Assembly (NCBI RefSeq): GCF_022682495.2
Contig: NC_071392.1
Location: 54,957,459 to 55,021,458, forward strand
From: Desmodus rotundus
Taxonomy: Eukaryota; Chordata; Mammalia; Chiroptera; Phyllostomidae
Reading direction: 5' to 3'
Length of the DNA stretch: 64,000 nucleotides
The notes under the pieces are model-generated. The model was not told the DNA's origin. It saw nothing but the letters and a program-made list of their open reading frames with translations, and did not search any database. The position numbers and the translations under genes were made by a program. Shown in pieces: positions 10,986-22,880 of the stretch (position 1 is its first letter; the number at the start of each line of letters is the position of its first letter).

Positions 10986-13585
10986 AGTCTTTCCACTATG
11001 ATGGAGATTTCAAAGTTCTCTTCACATCTTAATTTTATGATTGTAAGTCTGAGACACCAAAAAGAGTCTTTCATTTCTCAAATTTAAACACCATGGTATA
11101 AGATTTTGCTGTCAGATTTTAAGGTAGATAATGAAAGAATCTAATGAGAAGGTATGTAACTTATGAATAAATAAGCTATCTATAAAACTTTAGTAACTTC
11201 AAGACCTAGTCATGAGCCATATTATCAGAATTCTATAGCAGATTGTCCTCAAGAGAGAAAAAACACAGCCACCACTGACATTCTTGGGGGTATTCATTCT
11301 AGCAACTACTTCAGGCTTGCTAGGGCTAGTTGGCTACAAAAACCTTTTGTGTGAAGGTAGGGTTCATAATGCCCACTACCTAGTACAGTGGGTGTTTACC
11401 TCAAAATAAAAGTCTATCAAATGGAATCCTAGCTCTGGGTATTTTTTTTTCTTATTTCCTGGAAAGTATAACTTGCTAGATCTTCATCTTTGGCAAAAAA
11501 CATGCAGTGCTTAATTGATTTCTGAAGAATCTCTTAAGCCAGTGAAAGGAATATATCTCAGGAATATATCTTAATTTGCTGGCTGTTTTACATGCATAAT
11601 TCACTCACACACAGAGACACATCAATGCCCTTAGTCTTTACAGCCAGGCTTCCGAGCTCACTGATTTACTAAATCAAGAATGAGTGAGTCATCAGTTTTC
11701 CAGACCCTTATCCTTCAGGATAATTGAGACAACAGTTGTCTGCATCCTTAGCGGTCTATCTCACCCATCCTTAAAGCGATCTGTTTACTTTAACAAGTAC
11801 AATGAAATCAAAAAGCAAGACCCTTGTGTTAAAGTTATTTAGTTGTTTGTTTGGGGAAACAGATATCGTTCTCTTTCCTTTTTTTAAAGTGTAAATTTGG
11901 TTAAGAGGACTTACACAGAGTAAAGTCATTCTAAACACTACATCAGTAGCTATTTCCATGTTATGCACTTGCATCTCATATTGTCTCCATACATTTAGAA
12001 CCTATGTTTCTTACAAATGGATAATGAGAGCTCACTTGGTTTCTTCAAGTAACTGTGCCAGATGCCCCAATTTCAGAGATCCAGGGAATTTGTCCTAACC
12101 TGGAATAGTCCAAATTCCTGCCTTCCTTGCTTTTATAGGGAAGCTGCTAAACGTTGCCTTAGAAATTCACAACCCCATGCAGACTGATGTCACTGCTGCT
12201 TCAGGGCTCCCAGCATTAACTTGGCTCTGGAACTATTTTTAGCAAACCTTTCTGTGACTAGCTTTCCCTTTCATCCCCACATCGCCCTTTCTGAGTGACC
12301 AGCACTATCTTAAAACATACAATTTGTCTCTCAACCACAGGCACCCTCAGTGCTGTGCCCACACAAATTATAAACAAATAGTGGTTTAAAACTTTTCTCA
12401 CTGCTTCAAGAAAGGAGACTCTACCTCTCAATCAAATTATTCCCTTTCTGTTCTGGACTTTCCATCTTTTCTGCCTTAAAGTAGTTTTTATTTTAATATT
12501 TTTTCCTCCCTTATTTCTTGAATCTGTCCAGTCCTCTATCAGTCCTTTCCCACCAGCTAATAAACATGGGCTGGTCTCTTTTAAGTATAAAAAGTTCTCT
12601 TTGTCTCCCTCTTTCAGGCACTATCTTTTCCTTGATAGAACAGATTGCTCTTGCTATCTCTCTTTTATATTCCCACTAACAGCCTTTCCCCCATTTACTG
12701 CTGTCATTAGGAGAGTAATTTGTTTACTAAAGAATATCTTTTGCATCTAAAGTATATTTTTCTTTATATCGCTTGTCCTTATCTCACTTGACCTCTCACA
12801 GCAACTGACTCACCTTGTCATTTCATCCATGAGATGTTTCCTATTTTGTGTCTGGAACATCTTCTCTCCTTAGGTTCCCTTGCTAGCTCTCTTGACTTCT
12901 TCTTAGAATCTGCATAGATTCTTTTTTCCTTAGTGGCCCTAAAGCATAGGTAATCTTAAATCCTCATAGGTTCTCTCTGGGTGACTCAATTCAATATGTA
13001 AGATTTCAATTGTTACCCAAATATGTTTGGTTTCCAAGTGAAATATTTAAAAATTTGTCCAGAAAGAAATCCATCATTTCTGTTCCTGGCAAATCTTCAC
13101 CTGCCTTTATTTTTCCCATTTTTATAACTGGTGATATAGTTTGCCTAGATATCCTGGGAGGTATCATGGAATCTGCTTTTTTCAGCCACCACCCTCTTAT
13201 CACCCTTATCCTGCCCATCCAGTCTCTGTTTGGTCATTACATTCAAACAGTCACTGTTTCCACCTTGGTTAAGGCCCAGTTATCTATCCCATGTAAATGA
13301 CCTCCATATCTCCCTGATCAAATTCCTCCAAGCATGCTCAGCTCCCTTGATGGAATGATCATCTTGAAATAGAAATCTTATTGTGTGACCTAACTGTTTC
13401 CATCTCTTCAGGAGGCTCTGACCACACAGGATCTTCTTTTGGAGTACTTCACTTGAGATAATAGGCTACTCTCTGGCCTTTACCTGTGCTTCAGCTAGGA
13501 AGAGCTGCTGGTAGTTTCCAACCTTTCATGGTCTTTCTCCCAGTTATGACATTCTAATGTTTGAAACAGCCTTTAAATAAAGTTG
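10986..13585. other. Intergenic DNA without recognisable gene
   Basis: Mostly single-copy. Parts of 12400-13450, rich in 'ctt' and 'ccat' phrases, have an L2/L3-like flavour on the plus strand, but I could not place them against a consensus. No coding frame supported. Confidence 0.4.
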
Positions 13586-13587
13586 GT

Positions 13588-13803
13588 TGCCCAGGCTGGT
13601 GTGGCTCAGTGGATTGAGCACTGAAATGTGAAGGGGTCGCTGGTTCAATTCCCAGTCAGGGCACATGCCTGGGTTGTGAGCCAGGTCCCCAGTAGGGGAC
13701 ATGGGAGAGGTAACCACACATTCATGTTCTTTCCCTCTCCCTCTCCCTTCCCATCTGTCTAAATATAAATAAGTAAAATCTATAAATATATAAATAAAAG
13801 ATT
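13588..13803 (+). mobile_element. VES-type SINE (bat tRNA-derived)
   Basis: A tRNA-derived head has an A-box-like 'tggctcagtgg' at 13604-13614 and a B-box-like 'ggttcaattcc' at 13642-13652. It is followed by 'cagtcagggcacatgcctggg', 'gccaggtccccagtagggg', a 'cctctccctctccctt' pyrimidine tract and an A/T-rich 'aaataaat' tail. This order is that of VES SINEs, which are known from bats and transcribed by RNA polymerase III. It is diverged from the consensus I recall. No convincing TSD was seen. It is the main taxonomic marker in the window. Confidence 0.85.
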
Positions 13804-14835
13804 TTGGCAGACTGAATGAATAAATGCATGTTTGTGTGTTTGTGTATTTTATTATGCAAATTAGTTTTATTTTCCCTTAAAAGTTTTGTGGTTTTTCTTC
13901 CCATAGGTTTTCTGGATCTCTGGGTCCTTTAAAGTCTGATCATGCTTAGGGGCAATTGACAGGGTCATTGAAGCAGGTTTTTAAAGAAGGTTGAAGATGT
14001 ACATGATGCTGAGGTATATAGTGAGGCATTTAGAGTAGTTTGAAAATATTGGTCATCAAGTAAACACATACCTTTTCCACTCCCTGTGTCATCCTTTTTC
14101 TCCTCCTTTCAATTTCTACCTTCCTTTCCTTTACTTTTCCCCCTCCATACTTTCCTCATCAGTGTTCAGTCATAGCTATAAAATATACTAGGTTTGGAAG
14201 TAGATTTAGCTGTTTCACATTTTCTAAATAAACTTTAGATTTTTTTCTCATGTTTTATTAAAATATTCCATTTAAAAATACTTTGTTCATTTGAACAACA
14301 TCCCCATTTTTAGCAAATGACTGTGTACCTTCCCTGCCTGCTGGATTTTCTTACCTTTCTTTGCTCACTCAGCCACTCATACCACAGAACTCCCCACCCC
14401 ACCTCCCAACACACTAAAGGAAAGATTGGAGATCTGCAAGGCTCTAATGTTCTACATGAATGCAGAACTTATGAAAAATGCAGTAACAACTTAGGAGCTG
14501 ATATCTTATCAGTTCCCAATGAAGCTGAACCCAGGGGAGGCCCTACAGGAGAGTTGGATGGGCTCAAGCATGTCTTAAAGCCAAGACAAACATCAATAAG
14601 AGGAACAAATATTTGATCTTTCTAAAACTGATAATGGGCTTCAAGAAAACCTAGAACAGCTCTGCAACTTGTGTGCCCTTATTATAAATAGTATAAGAGC
14701 CACTAAATGTGGTGTGTTCCTGATGTTCCAGGCAGTGGTCAGCATTGCATACACTACAAGGTTCAATACTTCAGCTTTCTTGAAAAAAAAAAAAGTAATA
14801 TATGAGTAAGAAAGAAGTTAGAGGTGACTACTAGA
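13804..14835. other. Intergenic DNA, nothing recognised
   Basis: AT-rich sequence with one chance 99-codon frame (14317-14616) that matches nothing I know and has no coding context. Confidence 0.4.
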
Positions 14836-15260
14836 ATCCTTAGTGGGCCCCCATTGTCTCCAAGATAAAAGCCTAATTCTCAACTCCTATGTCTCCCTCC
14901 CAGATACCATATGTTCTGACCACAGTGATTAGCCCATGTACTCACCTTCTACCTCAGGGGTATTGTACATACCTTTCTTGATGTCCAAAATGGTGCATGG
15001 ATTCCTGCTCATCCTACAAGACAACACAGTAGTATGGTATTTTGAAGCATGAATTGACTCTCCAGGTGAACTTTGGTCTTCCTTCTCTTTCAACTTCACT
15101 TTGTTCTTAGCTCTACTACATCAGTGACTACATACATCAGTATAGTATGGTACTCCTTTGACTGCCTCCAAATCTTCATACCCAGGCCACATACTCAGGA
15201 ATGTGTCACTTTACCCAGTTGACAAGTATCTAATAAATATGTATTGAAAGAACAAACAAA
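14836..15260 (+). mobile_element. L2-like LINE 3' fragment
   Basis: Text such as 'ccattgtctccaagataaaagcc' followed by pyrimidine-rich coding-like phrases, ending in 'taataaatatgtattgaaagaa' near 15227, is typical of old L2 3' ends. Diverged, boundaries approximate. Confidence 0.5.
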
Positions 15261-15639
15261 CAAGTGAATAAACAGATGTTCCTTAGAAGCAGAGGGAAGT
15301 CCTCCTCCCTTCTTGCACACAGTTCTCATTTCTATGTCACTTGGTGGGTGTTTCACTGTGGTCTTGTCCTGATGAAGGGTTTCCAGCTAGACCTGCCCTG
15401 AGTAACCTAAGGTGTCATGACCACCTTGGCATTAAGTTTATGGTTGCCACATAGGATGGTGACAGCTCACCCCATTCCCAGGGGAGAAAGAAAGCAGGAT
15501 TTCTATCTTCTTAAAGAGAAGTTGCCAAAGGTCAAAGTCTTCACCAGTGTGAATATTTTCCTAGAAGGCAATTTCAGCTATATTTCTCTTAGTAGAGAGA
15601 ATAATGTTCTATGAATCCCAAATAAAGAATGAGAATATA

Positions 15640-15764
15640 GGCTGGGGCAAAAGTAGATTTACAGTTGTGAATATGCAAAACACAAGTTTATTTTGTTATT
15701 ATTTATTAATTACTGTATCATTTTTAATATAAGCAACTATAAACCAAGTTTTCCCCACTCTGTA
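15640..15764. mobile_element. Mariner-type MITE (about 125 bp)
   Basis: The left end 'gctggggcaaaagtagattt' at 15641-15660 pairs with the right end, whose reverse complement reads 'agtggggaaaacttggttta'. This gives inverted termini of about 28 bp with several mismatches. The element sits between TA-containing flanks (tatag / gtatat). It is too short to encode a transposase. The termini resemble those of MADE1-like mariner miniatures, and a copy of this kind is common in bats as I recall. Confidence 0.75.
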
Positions 15765-15769
15765 TATCC

Positions 15770-16560
15770 TGCCTATTTTAAATACTATAGAAAATACTTA
15801 TAATTGGGAAATCTCCAGTCTTTATTTTCATGGAGAAACTGACTGGAAAATTTAAGAAAAATGTATACTGAAAGAATATTGTGTGATTTCTACAAACACT
15901 GGAAAAAACAAAAGAGTAAAACGCTGGACACTAAGGAAGGACAGCTATGCAGTAGAAACGTAGCCAAAATCTGACCACTGATTTAGTAGAGCCTGTCCAA
16001 GGTCTCCTATTGCTGCTTCCTCTAAACATGGGAAGTTGCAGCTTGCACTGTCCTCAGCCCTGATGACAAACCTCACATACTACTTTTACTCCTGGAAATT
16101 GAGAGTGGATGCTGCCCCCAGAACAATCTCTGCATCATTCCTCCCTCATTGTGTCAGTAGCTCCAGAGCTAAAATACTGCAAGGATGTCCAGGCAGCATA
16201 CCGATATTCTAATTGAAAAGTAGAATGAGAAACATTCACTCTGCCTTCGCACCTTCTATAGTGAAAGGTAAATTCAGCTTCATAAAACAGAAATATTTCC
16301 TACATAAGATGAAAAACCAAAATAATGACAAATATACACAGCAGACCCCAAGCTTCTCTTCATGTGTTAATGACTTTGTGAAAGAAGCAGGATTATTTCC
16401 TGTCTATATTACAACTACAATTCCACATCTCTAATGACTTACTGTGTCATTGAACTTAGATTTCCTTAAACTCATGAAGCCATCATATTCATCATCTTCT
16501 CTGTCCTGCAATTTCCTATTAATAGAGGCTACAGTCCTTAGTTTTAAAAACTTTAAATTA
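15770..16560. other. Intergenic DNA, nothing recognised
   Basis: No repeat or coding frame could be supported by eye. Confidence 0.4.
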
Positions 16561-17400
16561 GCCTTGATTTACTCTGCCCATGGATTCCCTGAAAATAGTA
16601 AATGATCATATTCTGCTTTCATTACAATGCTTTGTGTCTTTTACTTTTCTTGTCCCCTGCCTAATGCTCCTTCATGGTCCAAATTAAGCAACTTATACTA
16701 ATTTCTGATGACTTCCTTGACCCAAGCCTCCTTTTTCTAGTATACACCTCACAGTATTTCACAGGTTAGCCTTCCTAGATATTTATTTCAAAGCCTTGCC
16801 CTTCTGCTTAAGGAACCTATGAGCTTGCTTTTTCTTACCTAATTAGGCTGAATTTCTTTGTCATGTTCTAAAGATTCTCTAATGTGAAAGCATGCAAACT
16901 CTTCAGTGGGTGTCATAGAACTCTCCAAATACAGATTTTGACAGAGTTCTGCTGATTTCACCACATCCTTGCTTAATTTTCTTTTGGGATTAAAAATACT
17001 TAAATGCCAAAAATCCAGCCTGTATTTCTATTCATCTAGGCCATTCTCATTTTCCAAGGCTTTCTTCATGTCCCTTATCTCTACTTGGAATACTTTCCCA
17101 TCTCTAGGCATTCTGAAATATCCCAAAAAGCTGTGTATCAGGACCTGCTACTCATTTATCACTCTCTTCTTTAAATGTCTATGACATTAACAATTTATAT
17201 CACACAATTTAACATTTAAATATTGTTCTATTTCACCACTAAGTAAGCACTCAAATGCATTATTCTTAGCTCCATACCTAGAGTTTATGCTGCTGGAGTT
17301 TAGAGATCATGTCTTCTGTGTAAATATTACTTCCAATGCTCATTTTAGTGCTAGCTGAAAACATTATGAATGATCAATAAATATTTATTGATTGATGCCA
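16560..17400 (+). mobile_element. L2-like LINE 3' portion
   Basis: The segment 17060-17200 reads like the L2 3' coding end. The tail at 17280-17400 has 'gctggagtttagagatcatgtctt' and the closing 'caataaatatttattgattgat', a typical L2 3' terminus. Earlier text from 16600 fits the same orientation but less well. Confidence 0.6.
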
Positions 17401-20095
17401 GATCTCATATATAGCTCATTGGTGTATTAGTTCTTAGATACCAAATCAATTCACCCTTTTTAGTGACTATACTATGACTGAAGAATTCTTAAATAAATTC
17501 TTGTATATTCTTGGCTTTTGCATTTCACAGTTTTAAAGAGTTACCTTTGTGGATGAAAGGGGGCCACATACTAAACATGACAAGCTTAGAGAAGGCTTTT
17601 GTGGTGGCCTTTTAAGTTAGAGACCTAAAGTAATCACAGAGGATGATCTGAAATTAAAACTTGTTAATGGAACATAGTCATGTCCTAGGCTAGAATCTGT
17701 TGACAAAAGTCAACATTTAACTTAATTAAGCTTTTCTATTGTCTTTATTGCATCTACGATAACATACCTTTGGAATGTCAAAGTAATTTCCTTTTTCCAG
17801 ACCCCTCAAAACACAGATACCACATAGGAGTACAAGAGTGGAGACCACAAATCCCATCATTGTTATTAAGTTAATTGTTGACTTTTAACTATCCTGTACC
17901 CACCTATGTAGAAGTATGTGTCTAGCATTTTACTTTTTATCCAATACCAGAAGTTTCCCCAATTTGTTTTCTCCTGTGTTACTAATCTATCATCAATGGA
18001 TTTTATGTAACCCACTTATGTCATCTCTTTTGTTTGTAATGTACAAAGCAGATTACCGAACTGCCACTCTCTAGAGCATTTTCTCAACCTGTTGAGGTTT
18101 GATTCCTGGCAATTGTCATCAGTTTGGCTCAGATAAACTCATAAAAATTCTTACAGGTTTGGATGTTTCTTAATCAACATCTTTCAAATCAGAGAAAGGA
18201 ACAGCCTTCTGATCTTAGTGAGAGCTGGGTCCTAGGATTCAAGGAGTGCTAATTTCTCTCCTTCTCACAATTACATTAACTTGGCAATTACTCAAAATAT
18301 CTTTAGTCATGAACTCATTTGTAATACACAGACAATCACATCACAGAATGTTTAAAATACCCAGAGGCCCCCAGCATTCCAAATATTTGTTCTGGAATGT
18401 TTCTCAGTGACTCCATCTTCTAATTGTTCAAGATCCTTTGTGGAGCAGACCTGTCAACAAATATGGACTTGATTCAGCCAGCCAAATTTCATGCCGCTTA
18501 TGTCACTCACACATCCAGCTTGGTCCCTCTCTTTTGGAAGTTGTTTGTCTTTGAGAAAATGCACATCTTTCCTCAACTGCTCTTTTTCATCTTCTAGAAA
18601 ATAAGATGGCTTTTCTTGACTCACTGTGGCTCTGCTGGCATCTGACTTGCTCAGAGAAGAAAACTAGAAACTACAGAGTAAATAATCTGTGATCTAAGTT
18701 TACCTCTTTTTTTCTGAAGGACTACAGAACAATGGAAATAAAAGAAAATTATGAAATAAAAAAGCAATTATAGTCATTTCTAGGGGACTATCTTCTTATA
18801 AGTGTGAATTTTTATAGAAATTTTTTTCCAGTAGGATTACATCATAGGGGAAAAATCTGCATAGAACCTCAAAAATCATATTTAATGTAGCTATTTGTTT
18901 CTACAGAATTATGAAAGTTGGTTCAAGGCTAAGGTTTTTATTTTCTCTTATATTCTATCATTAGAGAAATGTATTGTTTTAGTTTTCATAGACCAAGTGA
19001 AGCACCCATAAATATTGGTTCAGCCATTGAAATTGCTTAAAGAATATTCAGAAACAAAAATAGTCAAATTCTCCTATTTCTTATTAGTTCCATGATAATT
19101 ACTTAGAGAAAAAAAATTGATTTTACACACCAATAATCAGAGTATATTAGATATGTAGAGAAACTGTGGTTCCATTGGGCTCAACAATGTGAGATCTATA
19201 ATTCTAATCCATTAATCCTAGGAAGTCAAAAAGTGAAAAAGGGGGGAAATGCAGTATAACAGAATTGTGGAACTATTGGGTAAAGTGTGAAGAAGGGATA
19301 CTTGAGGAAGATGGTAAATAGACACAAGTAATTTTCTGTCAAAGATAATTTTAAGTCTTCCATGGGGAAAAGGGACTAAACATTCCCAATCTAGGTCCAG
19401 AGAGAGCCAATGTTGGAATGAATTATGTAAACCAGAGAGCTTCCCATTACCAGAGAGATTCAAGGGAACACTGACTCTTTCACAAAGTGACATTGGGAAG
19501 ATTTCCTCACTGGCTATGGTAGGCTAAGCAGACACCAGGTTACACTCAATCAAATTCTTTTTCAGAGGGAGGATTTTGCAAAGATATGAATAGCTGACAA
19601 AAGTTTCTTCCAGTCAAATAGCCTTGACAAATACTGTCTTTACTTTGAAACTGTAGGTGAAAAAGGTACAAGTTCTCCAGATAATATTCTTCTCCAGAGA
19701 AAAGCCTAATTGAATGAGGAGAACAGCACAAAAAGGTGAAAATGGCCATTTTAGCCAAGATCTAACTGAGCTGAGCTGGACAGAAAAAAGAAAATAATGT
19801 TTTAGTATATTGGTGATGCATTCATTTTTCTTCAATATTTCAATATTTTTTTTAACAATGGTGACTTTATTTCCTAGCTACTGCCGAGGGTAGTTTACCA
19901 AATCCAGAATGATGAATGCAGCTATGTGTTTTGCAATTCTAGTCATCTTTTACTTCACAGAATGTTTTTTAAAATAAAATTGAATTATATATCTATAACA
20001 GAAAATAAAATACATGTATATATTTTCTACTAATATGTGTTTTCTATTAATACATCATGAAGTATTCTTTTTTTTTTTTGCCTTATTCAATGTTC
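17401..20095. other. Intergenic DNA, nothing recognised
   Basis: Single-copy in appearance. Frames of 60-91 codons here carry no known motif. Confidence 0.4.
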
Positions 20096-20109
20096 TTTAA
20101 AAAAGGCAA

Positions 20110-20335
20110 AGGAAGAAAGTACAAATTGGTAGTTACAAAATAGTCACAGGAGTGTAAAGTACACATAGAAATTGTACTCAATAATATTATAGTAATTATT
20201 TATGGTGTCTGGTGGGTACTGGAAATATTGAGGGGGAATACTTTATAAAGTATATGATTGTCTAACCACTATGCTGCACACCTGAAACTAATACAAAATA
20301 ATATTGAATGTAAACTATAATTGAGAAAAAATTTA
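20110..20335 (+). mobile_element. L1 3'UTR fragment (L1MA-like)
   Basis: The phrases 'agtacaaattggtagttac', 'tagtcacaggagtgtaaagt', 'gattgtctaaccactatgctg', 'cacacctgaaactaatac' and the closing 'aaactataattgagaaaa' match, in order, the 3'UTR at 52.15-52.43 kb that ends the old nested L1. A 5'-truncated copy of the same or a sister subfamily. Confidence 0.85.
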
Positions 20336-20339
20336 AATC

Positions 20340-21010
20340 CATTTTTGATGGATGTTCTATGTGTTATCTTAAGGAAGCACCATTATTTATTTAACCATTC
20401 CCTGTATGTTGTACTTTAAGTTGTTTCAATTTTTTATATTATAAATAATTTTAATAAATACCATTGTATATAAATTTTACTTTGTTGCTTCTTGGAAGAG
20501 ATTTCCAAAAAAAGAATCAACTGGGTCTAAAGGTAATTTTTTAAAGACATAATTGACTATTGCAAAAATGCTTATTTAAATTCTAGCCAACTGGCATGAA
20601 AATGATCACTGTGAGACGCTCTTGCTAGCACTAAACAAAATCATTTCTTTAAAAATTCTAAATAATTATATGGGAGAAATTGCATTGTAATTCTATTCAC
20701 ATTTTTGTCATTAATGATAAACTTGAAGTTGTTGCCTATTTGTAAAACATGTATATTTTTGTTTGGTATAGCTTGTTCATATCCTTTACTTGATTTTAGT
20801 AGAATTTGTATAAGGATTTTATTTATTAAAGATACTCTTGTTTAATTAAAATATTAATTCTTGCCAAATTTACTGCCAATATTTTCTCAGATTACATTAA
20901 ATGTTTAACTGTATTTATGAACATTTTTGTCACAAAGAGATTTCAATTTCCTGTAGTTAAGATATTGGTTTCCTACTTTTTTGTTATTTTTTGAGCATAT
21001 AAATCTTTTC
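20340..21010 (-). mobile_element. Ancient L1M-type 3' end, minus strand
   Basis: Antisense L1 ORF2 C-terminus landmarks appear in order: 'taaccattccctgtatgttg' near 20391, 'aagaatcaactgggtctaaagg' near 20512, 'gtttggtatagcttgttcatatcc' near 20761, and 'agaatttgtataaggatttta' near 20803. Very diverged. It lies head-on against the plus-strand L1 3'UTR fragment just upstream. Confidence 0.6.
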
Positions 21011-22360
21011 CCCTTTCTAAGATCAGTATTTGGATTTTCAAGCATACTGAGTAGTAGTGTGAGCTGGTAGATTATAGTGAATTATTTTGCAGTAGTGCCC
21101 AAATTACTGATCATCTAAAAGTCAAACTCATATTTTGCCATAATTTTACTTTGAATTCATTTGTTTATTTGTGAGCATTTAAAGTAGATGTACTATATCT
21201 CTTAGGCCATTAATGATATTACTCTTTCTGGGAAGCAGAAGGAAGGAACATGCATGCTATAGGGCAAGGCTCATTGTCCATGAGACCCTCCCTGGAGCTG
21301 GTAAAGGATCTTGCTGCCCCCTCCTGCCTCCCTTTCACCTCTAAAGATATTGGTTGTAAAATGACCTCTGTGGCTCTGGCTTTTATCCCCACCAGAGCCC
21401 TTAGCCCTTTTAAATAGTACATGTCACAAAATTATGGACTGCTGAGATCTGGAGCTCTCTTGCAGTTGGACTGTATCATTTTCAGGATTATCAGAAACAG
21501 TCTAATTAGGTGGCAAAGCCTGCAGAGAAGCTCATGTTTATCAGCTGTTAAACTCTGCACAGGCTGTTTCAGAGCCACAGAAGCAGAGCTGACATCCTCT
21601 GCCAGACCCCTGAGAGGCATGCCAGTCCCTAGATGCACAAGTCAAGCTGAAGATCAGGTAGTATGGGCTTCCATAGGAAACTCTTGGATCAGGTGGGTTT
21701 GTACATTATGATTGTGAGTGTGCATGAGAGTGCAATTATATAAATGTACACACACAAACAGGAGGGGAATGGAGATATAAACAGAGGAAAATGATGTATT
21801 AAATGGAAGAGCTTAGTCCCATAGAAATTTAGTTAAAACAGATTAAAGCCAGCTGCTTATTTTAAACATTTACACCTCCTGCCTCTTTGAGATAGGGATT
21901 GATGGGGCTCAGTCTTCATAAACAGGTTACTTAAGAATTCAAGAATTAGACATCTCTGTACCTTGCCATCCATGGCTTCAAGGTCATGCACTCAAATACA
22001 GAGCCTTGGACAAAGACATTGCCTGACATTGGAAGGAGACAGGGCAGTGCAGACATATTCAAGCTCTGCCCTCTCAGTCCAGAAGCTTACTTGTCTACTT
22101 AAAATAGGACAACACCCACATCTAAATCTTTTTAAGATGAATCAATAAGGTATTTCTCATTTGTTAAATATGAGTTTATTGGCCATTAATAAATAATAGT
22201 TTCCTTAATATGCTTAGGACTTTTCAAAGTCTGAATCTTCTGTTTTGCATCAGTCTTATATTGAAAGAGGCTCTGACAAATGAAGAGGTGAGGAAGGCGT
22301 TCAGAAGAGGTGAACTCTGTGGTGGTATCTGGCTTACTTCACAGTCTGATCAAGGGCACA
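21011..22360. other. Single-copy DNA, possible conserved noncoding stretch
   Basis: The interval 21230-21680 is more GC-balanced than its surroundings and has no repeat signature. It contains a near-palindrome centred on a CAGCTG E-box (21535-21552). Overlapping frames on both strands (96 and 68 codons) are unrecognised. No splice-site and frame combination convinced me. Confidence 0.3.
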
Positions 22361-22420
22361 GCTGTTGCTAGTGGTCAGGGTTTTGACTTTGAGGAATCTA
22401 GGTTTGGAACCTACTCCCAA
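22361..22420 (+). mobile_element. Possible MIR core fragment
   Basis: The phrase 'gctagtggtcagggttttga' followed by 'ggaatctaggtttggaacc' resembles the MIR head and core. Short and weak. Confidence 0.25.
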
Positions 22421-22734
22421 ACAAACCCCTTTAAAATCTCTCAAACAGATGAAGAAAAGCCCTCTCCTGAGGTCCATAGAAAATAGTGTGCTCCATTTGA
22501 GATTGACAGGGAAATTTTGCTGCTAGATTTCTGGTGAACACTTTCCCTCCAGAAGCTGTATTTCCTAAGAGGATCCTTAACTTTACAGCAAAGAAGAAAT
22601 CCAAGAGCCTTTGAAGTCATAACTGGGCACTTCTTCCTGGAACCCTGAGATCCCAAAGACATTCCCATGTCCATAAGCTCAGCACATAGCCTGTGCCAAG
22701 CTCACTATATCAGCTCCAATAGGTGTGATAAAAG

Positions 22735-22880
22735 AATGAAGGAAGGGAATAATTGAGGGAAGAAGGAAGAGAGAAATAGTTGAGGGGGGAAAAAGGAAAA
22801 AAGTAGGGAAGAGGAAGGAAGGAAAGGAGAGAGGGGTGGAGGAGGAAAAGAAGGAAGGAGCTAGAGACAGAGAGAAGAAA
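22735..22880. repeat. Purine-rich low-complexity tract
   Basis: About 145 bases dominated by GGAA/GAGA on the plus strand. It produces Ser/Phe/Leu-rich shadow frames on the minus strand that are not genes. Confidence 0.85.

Noticed and set aside
13604..13652. tRNA-like A and B boxes
   Set aside because: Part of a VES SINE; no acceptor stem pairing or anticodon arm of a functional tRNA was apparent.
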